Shown here: one piece after another, positions 16,801 to 18,274 of the stretch
How the letters are laid out: every line of letters begins with the position of its first letter
Numbering within the stretch: position 1 is the stretch's first letter
Assembly: GCA_005239845.1 (NCBI GenBank)
Contig: SBBD01000171.1
Coordinates: 1-18,274 of the forward strand
DNA: 18,274 nucleotides
Reading direction: 5' to 3'
Origin: an archaeon
GTDB lineage: Archaea > Micrarchaeota > Micrarchaeia > Norongarragalinales > SBBD01
Notes under the pieces: model-generated
Told to the model about the DNA's origin: nothing
Seen by the model: the letters and a program-made list of their open reading frames with translations, nothing else
Database searches by the model: none
Program-made: the position numbers and the translations under genes

Positions 16801-17904
16801 CGAGACGATGTCCAAAACTGGGCCGCTCGCAGCGCTGAGAAGCTCGTTTTCGCTCGAGAAATAAACGATATACTTGATGTACCGATTCTCAGGGATATTC
16901 TCCATGTTGTTCTCCGATGGAGTTTGGAAGTTGTCGTTCGATGTCCCACTCGGCCCAATCCATTCGCTCCAAGTTGAATTGTCCGCGCTCACGCTCACCT
17001 TAAGCTGGATGTCCGAATAGTACGTCTTGTTTTCTTCAATCGTGGCCAAGTCGACGTATAAGACCGTCTGGGTTCCGTCGGCCGTTGCTTCCCCATACTT
17101 TATGTAAACGCTTGTGCCGTCCAAATAGTCAGAAATCTGGGCGCTGCTGAAAGTGTTCTCTATCGTTTTCTCGACTGCTGTCAAATTGTCGATCCACTCC
17201 CACTGGGCGCTTGTGACGTTCCTTATGTAAACGCTGATCTCCTCGTCCCCGCTCGTGTAACCCCTTATCCTGACCGTGTAGTTGTCGTGCCCAGTTTCAA
17301 CGTTCGTGATGGTTTGCTGCCAGTTCAGGGTGTTATCCTCCAAATTTTCCCCTATGTTCTCGTAAACCCCATCTTCGGCGTTTGTGTCCGCGAAAGACCC
17401 TCCGACAATCTCACCTTTCCTAGAAGTCGTATCAATCAGCGGGTCCGGCTCGGCCCCGACGTTGTCGTTTTCTAGCACCAATAGCTTCGGCTCAATTTCC
17501 GTCCAATCGAGGTTGTCCCAGGCGACGATAAACCCGGCATCGAAAACCTGGGAGGTGTACCTTCCGAGGGTTTTCCCCGAAACTAGCCTGACGGCATCGC
17601 CGACGTTCTCCGTGTTCTCGTGCTGGCCAAGATCGAAGTTTTCGTTCGTGTCGTCCGTGAACGAAGCGGCCGCCGCGAATCCTGCAGAAATCGGGGAAAA
17701 CATGGAAAGAACAATTGCAAGGGAAATCAAAATACTGAAGGGTTTGTGCAATCTTTTCAATTTGGATTTTTTCTTATTGCTATTCTGTATAGAGATTGAA
17801 TGAACATGAGATTGGGCCCCAATCACTGGAACGTACGATTGACTAGAATCCGAACATCCAGAGGGCCCATCCTCAAGGCCAACTAATATGTTGGCGCGCG
17901 CCAT
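7888..17904 (-). CDS. Giant modular cell-surface protein: FN3/Ig-like domains, Trp-repeat arrays, PGF-pre-PGF domain, C-terminal membrane anchor
   Basis: The protein has 3338 residues from ATG 17904. Residues about 50-80 are a signal peptide (basic KLKRLHK, hydrophobic core, then SAGFAAAA). Residues about 81-389 are a beta-rich domain starting at a YTSQVFDAG motif. About 20 FN3/Ig-like domains follow, with typical YYWRVRAVDNAGN strands and SPADG/SPENG starts. Four arrays of the WxxVESWTGTV repeat lie at about 782-936, 1317-1585, 1976-2061 and 2750-2834. Residues about 2982-3128 match the PGF-pre-PGF pattern (SWVSNENIEPSKIRLYRLSG, LPTEF, SLFSIVG). A Pro-rich linker, a transmembrane helix (about 3151-3172) and a Lys/Arg-rich cytoplasmic tail of about 166 residues end the chain. 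The start is uncertain: TTG 17760 would give a standard-length signal peptide. It probably acts as an S-layer-like, stalk or adhesin protein. No catalytic domain is visible. Confidence 0.85.
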   Translation of the reverse strand: MARANILVGLEDGPSGCSDSSQSYVPVIGAQSHVHSISIQNSNKKKSKLKRLHKPFSILISLAIVLSMFSPISAGFAAAASFTDDTNENFDLGQHENTENVGDAVRLVSGKTLGRYTSQVFDAGFIVAWDNLDWTEIEPKLLVLENDNVGAEPDPLIDTTSRKGEIVGGSFADTNAEDGVYENIGENLEDNTLNWQQTITNVETGHDNYTVRIRGYTSGDEEISVYIRNVTSAQWEWIDNLTAVEKTIENTFSSAQISDYLDGTSVYIKYGEATADGTQTVLYVDLATIEENKTYYSDIQLKVSVSADNSTWSEWIGPSGTSNDNFQTPSENNMENIPENRYIKYIVYFSSENELLSAASGPVLDIVSLNYFPPDWRLVENWGGTARTLGAPTLLFPTNGEYVNNSSPTLDWSDVDGATTYHLMVDNDSNFTSPLVNDPSLTVSQYSLSDLTDQVYYWKVRSKDGTNSSPWSTPYSFTVDTVTPSFVTLTTPDNNEGLAVDQPYFAWTGVYDPSGIYYTLSIDNDPDFSSPIYLMENMTDNWQENIENKISENFSPYYWRVGAIDNAGNENWSEWFTFTLIVPPASSVDSVSLYWENTSPLVITVTASDNDGNIDNVELWYRYAVDNAAWGEWMLFDNDLTPPYSFDFTFDNGIGYYEFYSRAWDERGNYENAPSVADTIDGFDNTFPGVPTLGTPENGSTVQSQFPTFAWSDANDFSGETYDLVIDTEDSFTEPYVYYKPGIVENYHTVENSISFGSNYYWRVRATDNARNEDNWSENFIFTVSIWNVVESWAGTVATTASWYGVEAWTGTVYAPDDYLLIESWSGTISTVAIVTWNVAEGWTGTIIGQAISGWLLVEGWTATVTTTAQMNLVESWYGAVNTLPAWAVVESWTGTISTVPAWSVVESWSGTIDLNASYWLLVEGWSGNVAAPILAPTPVSPADGTNTQNTTPTFQWDNTQLLDNFHLQVSSTSDFSALVIDEAGLTSNSYTPSSGLADNLYYWQVRAFKTGDNSTWSESRTVRVDTSSPATPTLVWPTEGENVNDNTPNFNWDAPAENSYPLTYYVEISPDKYDITDSSWVTDDNWEVTTDLVDNFYYWRVYAVDNAGNTSSFTTWQGFRIDVLPPDTPTVVSPENQGWTTASPNFDWNSVNDNSLPVVYNIEIYYSPSLNLAENVFTTEENYVVILDEGSYLWRLRSIDNAGNKSDWTENRIFSVDNVLPTQVTLQYPDNNLHLAMDAITFEWQSASDVGSGVAWYVIQIDNDDNFGSLLHENAAIPGADNTYTYAFTETGSFYWRVRAVDNGGNEGAWSEFNGLRTSGWAAVESWSGSVSGSVSAWSIVESWAGTATTTPSWQVVESWTGTVTISNIWSAVESWSGTVATGPQWQLVESWAGTVNLVSQWQLVESWAGTVNLVSQWQVVESWSSTITAYNQWWVVETWTGTVSMNPMYWQLVEGWTGTVSMNPMYWQVVETWSGTVATSAEWAQVEGWTGTINSQSYWRNVEAWSGTIAVISVWLTVESWTGTVSASPVSHWQTVENWTGTVSAPVISGWVTVESWTGTIVTPTQWYAVESWTGSATATIPVPTLISPADGTNTQNTTPTLQWDNTQAADNFHLQVSLSADFSSTTIDNDELTSTSFTPSSALADGPYYWRVRMFRTGENSGWSENWTFRVDTIGPAQPSLVWPVEGENLNDSTPNLDWDAPAENSLPLVYRVQVARDQFFNDIVAEALWNISDDNWEVSPALADNVYYWRVAARDNANDTGNSGLFSSERTFRIDTSSPSTPTLLTPENGSWIGTAPTFIWTTVNDSSLPVVYNLEIAYDNDFSQIVENILTTAGNSSASLGVGTYWWRVKSIDNAGNHSAWAENIWFRVENTPPAKVSLYSPENTWDTENLTLELVWVDSTDSDSGVENYWIQIDNDEDFSSLLHENSAVPVAENTYVYTFPDLGRYYWRVRAVDNAGNIGEWSDGWNFRSSAWASVETWSGTITTSAGWQAVETWSATVSSLPVWAAVESWTGTVSALQTSGWLNVETWSGTVDSVTASLQVVEAWTGTVTANVLGPTLVSPANGTNTNNPTFTFEWTNVPLADNYQIQVDNDNDYADPVLDNVVTDNFIQATLENDNLYRWRVRASVYGEVGGWSENWTFRIDRVMPDKPTPVAPYYGENWGTPQPLIDWNAPAENSLPLSYYVEVARDILFTDVVDNSGWISNSYWFPSPLQDGVYYWHVKAEDNVGLKGPYSDTWSFRVDTTGPSAPTPGYPSGINTDNRKPLFQWTAPPENSYPLMYLVHVLDSSMSLYLQSGWTYSENWEPSTELADGLYYWKVEAVDNARNNGENSTQQSFRVDTTPPNEPVLSMPANNDNTQDNTPNLDWQAVTLDNIGNAEASTPLLYFVYLSDNPNFTYDNYTSGWISDDNWETPELEDGMWYWRVSAQDNAGKLGDNSNRYDFRVDTLPPENVALIAPDNAAVENDNTPFLDWAGADDNSLIVLYRVIVSVGENFVENYADSGWIENDEWEVTAELFDNDYYWKVQAMDNAGNLYETATWQFRIENSVPFTPALVSPPDAVWVTDSTPMLDWENAWDISQPVTYYVWVSTDNTFENLVTVSGSITDENWEISPALDENTFYFWTVSATDNDGKTSDNSEIRSFIVDTGIPPQLVAYAPENHATFDSLTVDFRWYTIDDNSGIFYTVQIDDEPTFTSPYTKFDNTSISPYYSTFASTGRYYWRVRAEDGAGNVGPWTDDYQVYIGKWQSVESWSGSISAPVLAGRQLVEAWSATLVGAVSWQVAEAWSGTVNVNSYWSSVDAWSGSVGTGTAFKWNLYEIWSGTIIATVIQPPTLTSPADGAIFINTMPTFEWDNAREADNFRFRIDTDADLSSPVLDVDNLTSNQYTPSGLSDALYYWYVQIFRTEENSVWSEIRSVRVYSVRLFREVDYWSAKIEIPVKTTTLISLGAPAQPKWRAVEGWGGTIQAWSAMEGATKDVGYIRPGSSQFISFEGLGLRVSSLNIAVSSGADDSSIGNISVTVDETTRPPAGVASPPDVPYYYFNLNLQGISQSGIDSVEIVFKVEKSWVSNENIEPSKIRLYRLSGTWNELPTEFVREGEDGYLYYRVTTTQTSLFSIVGAQKFITPQPPIIGTPIPNIGTAPPPPVPLALFAVLGAVGIGAGIAYYRNTWSYRYGVMEKQFDEATKGLRRKGTRLKLKSISKRLSKTEKMDVARLTRQLIETPLMSRSVLPTKKGMTEPERLAIERLGKFIAERRRKAASGPSESGKIGRIHRRITKEDAFALQRLERFMTKRREAAPLAKIVVKKPEKLAVVKAPKKESAKPNKKNSKGKK
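8520..8960 (-). other. PGF-pre-PGF domain coding segment of the giant gene
   Basis: The encoded segment matches the domain that in many haloarchaeal and methanogen surface proteins directly precedes a PGF-CTERM archaeosortase signal. Here it is followed by a Pro-rich linker, a plain membrane helix and a long basic tail. I see no PGF tripeptide before the helix. Confidence 0.65.
9405..9655 (-). repeat. Trp-repeat array D (5 copies)
   Basis: Five in-frame copies of the W-x-x-V-E-x-W-S-G-T-V unit: QSVESWSGSI, QLVEAWSATL, QVAEAWSGTV, SSVDAWSGSV and NLYEIWSGTI. These are the most divergent of the arrays. It lies between FN3-like domains 19 and 20. Confidence 0.85.
11720..11982 (-). repeat. Trp-repeat array C (5 copies)
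   Basis: Five in-frame copies: ASVETWSGTI, QAVETWSATV, AAVESWTGTV, LNVETWSGTV and QVVEAWTGTV. It lies between FN3-like domains 12 and 13 of the giant protein. Confidence 0.85.
13495..13584 (-). repeat. Near-exact 51-base tandem repeat inside array B
   Basis: Two units start at 13495 and 13546 (period 51 bases, 17 residues). They share 39 identical bases that encode the peptide TGTVSMNPMYWQ. Period and frame are preserved, as expected for recent unit duplication within the coding sequence. Confidence 0.85.
13646..13741 (-). repeat. Exact 48-base tandem duplication inside array B
   Basis: The 48 bases at 13646-13693 are repeated without change at 13694-13741, encoding the 16-residue unit QWQLVESWAGTVNLVS twice. 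Identity at synonymous positions means the duplication is recent or maintained by recombination. Confidence 0.9.
15095..15560 (-). repeat. Trp-repeat array A (9 copies)
   Basis: Nine in-frame units: NVVESWAGTV, YGVEAWTGTV, LLIESWSGTI, NVAEGWTGTI, LLVEGWTATV, NLVESWYGAV, AVVESWTGTI, SVVESWSGTI and LLVEGWSGNV. It lies between FN3-like domains 4 and 5 of the giant protein. Confidence 0.85.
17786..17794 (-). promoter_or_regulatory. Alternative TATA element for a TTG 17760 start of the giant gene
   Basis: On the minus strand CTCTATACA is centred about 30 bases before TTG 17760, the codon that would begin MKRLHKPFSILISLAI, a standard signal peptide. It competes with ATG 17904, upstream of which I see only a weak AT-rich patch and no Shine-Dalgarno sequence. 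Confidence 0.3.
17893..17902. other. Palindrome GGCGCGCGCC at the annotated start of the giant gene
   Basis: This 10-base GC palindrome overlaps the first base of the start codon region at 17902-17904. It may be coincidental in GC-rich DNA, or it may occlude the ATG and so favour the downstream TTG start. Confidence 0.3.
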
Positions 17905-17961
17905 AAGGTACCGGTAAAATCTCTGTTTGGTGTGCCCACGCCTCTTTTTGGTCGGGCTAAC

Positions 17962-17991
17962 GTTTCGGTGATGAGCGAAACTAATTTAAAT
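17962..17991 (+). promoter_or_regulatory. Inverted repeat next to the TATA box of the winged-helix gene
   Basis: GTTTCG at 17962-17967 and CGAAAC at 17976-17981 form a 20-base inverted repeat with an 8-base centre. It ends one base before the TATA-like AATTTAAAT (17983-17991), which is about 30 bases from ATG 18019. The site would overlap the TFB-recognition region, a usual place for an archaeal repressor or autoregulator. The rest of the 114-base divergent region (17905-17961) shows nothing else I can support. Confidence 0.45.
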
Positions 17992-18018
17992 GATTTTGGT
18001 TTACTTATAAATGGGAGA

Positions 18019-18274
18019 ATGAAAAAGATCGACCGGATAATGCGGGAATTGCTCTATAGATACTATTCAACAGGCGCAAGATTCTTCAACCAGAAGGGTC
18101 TCGCCTCGACTTGCGAACTTTCCCTCGGGACGGTGAACCCTGTGGTCAGCCAGCTCGAGCAGATAGGCGCGATAGAGCGCAAGCCACTCGGATTCCGGCT
18201 TGTGGAGCCGAAAAGACTCCTGGCATACTGGTCCGCCACCCGGGATCTGCCGAAGGACATAATTTACGCGACAT
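18019..18274 (+). CDS. Winged-helix DNA-binding protein, partial (runs off the window)
   Basis: Reading from ATG 18019 gives 85 codons open to the window edge, beginning MKKIDRIMRELLYRYYSTGA. A helix-turn-helix is visible: NQKGLASTCELSLGTVNPVVSQLEQIGAIERK, where SLGTVNPVVSQLE is the recognition helix and IERKPLGFRLVEPKR the wing. It continues with LLAYWSATRDLPKDIIYAT, so a second domain probably follows. The ATG at 18011 is out of frame and quickly stops. GGGAG precedes the start closely. It is divergent from the giant surface-protein gene with a shared 114-base promoter region, so it could control that gene, itself, or both. The family cannot be settled from the fragment; MarR-like and AbiEi-antitoxin-like wHTH proteins are both possible. 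Confidence 0.75.
   Translation, partial: MKKIDRIMRELLYRYYSTGARFFNQKGLASTCELSLGTVNPVVSQLEQIGAIERKPLGFRLVEPKRLLAYWSATRDLPKDIIYAT

Overview
The window is archaeal. Supporting this are an archaeal-type Trm1 tRNA methyltransferase, a THEP1-family NTPase, a Ser/His (SipW/ER-type) signal peptidase, a PGF-pre-PGF surface-protein domain, TATA boxes about 25-35 bases upstream of many starts (several transcripts look leaderless), and ribosome binding sites matching the 3' end of archaeal 16S rRNA (GGAGGTGATCC). Surface-protein content and PGF-pre-PGF suggest a euryarchaeal-type lineage. I cannot name the genus.

Layout. Bases 1-1240: an unrecognised single-pass membrane protein with a perfect hairpin in its presumed leader. 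1285-2482: a THEP1 NTPase and a VapBC toxin-antitoxin pair. 2511-3689 (minus): trm1. 3784-4332: a small anchored protein with a carboxypeptidase-regulatory-like beta domain. 4333-4546: an intergenic region carrying a phased array of CATCATA(AT)AGT elements ahead of a strong TATA box. 4547-7011: a four-gene surface cassette, apparently one duplicated pair: substrate A, active signal peptidase, substrate B (paralogue of A), and a signal peptidase paralogue that has lost its nucleophilic serine. 7078-7887: a MinD/ParA-type ATPase. 7888-17904 (minus): one gene for a giant cell-surface protein of about 3300 residues. 18019 to the end: the 5' part of a winged-helix regulator, divergent from the giant gene.

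The 4547-7011 cassette is the best candidate for an undescribed system. It resembles the SipW/TasA arrangement, in which a dedicated signal peptidase sits beside the secreted fibre subunits it cleaves. It has three unusual points: an N-terminal zinc ribbon on substrate A, with a full Shine-Dalgarno sequence just before an internal in-frame ATG that would give a normal secreted precursor; a hairpin/oligo-T terminator between substrate A and the peptidase; and the inactive peptidase paralogue. Function as a pilus or fibre is inference.

The giant protein has a regular architecture: signal peptide, an N-terminal beta domain, about 20 FN3/Ig-like domains, four arrays of a 15-20-residue repeat (consensus W-x-x-V-E-S-W-S/T-G-T-V; 35 copies in arrays plus 3 single), a PGF-pre-PGF domain, a transmembrane helix and a basic cytoplasmic tail. 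The FN3 subtypes occur in a fixed order relative to the arrays, which implies duplication of multi-domain supermodules.
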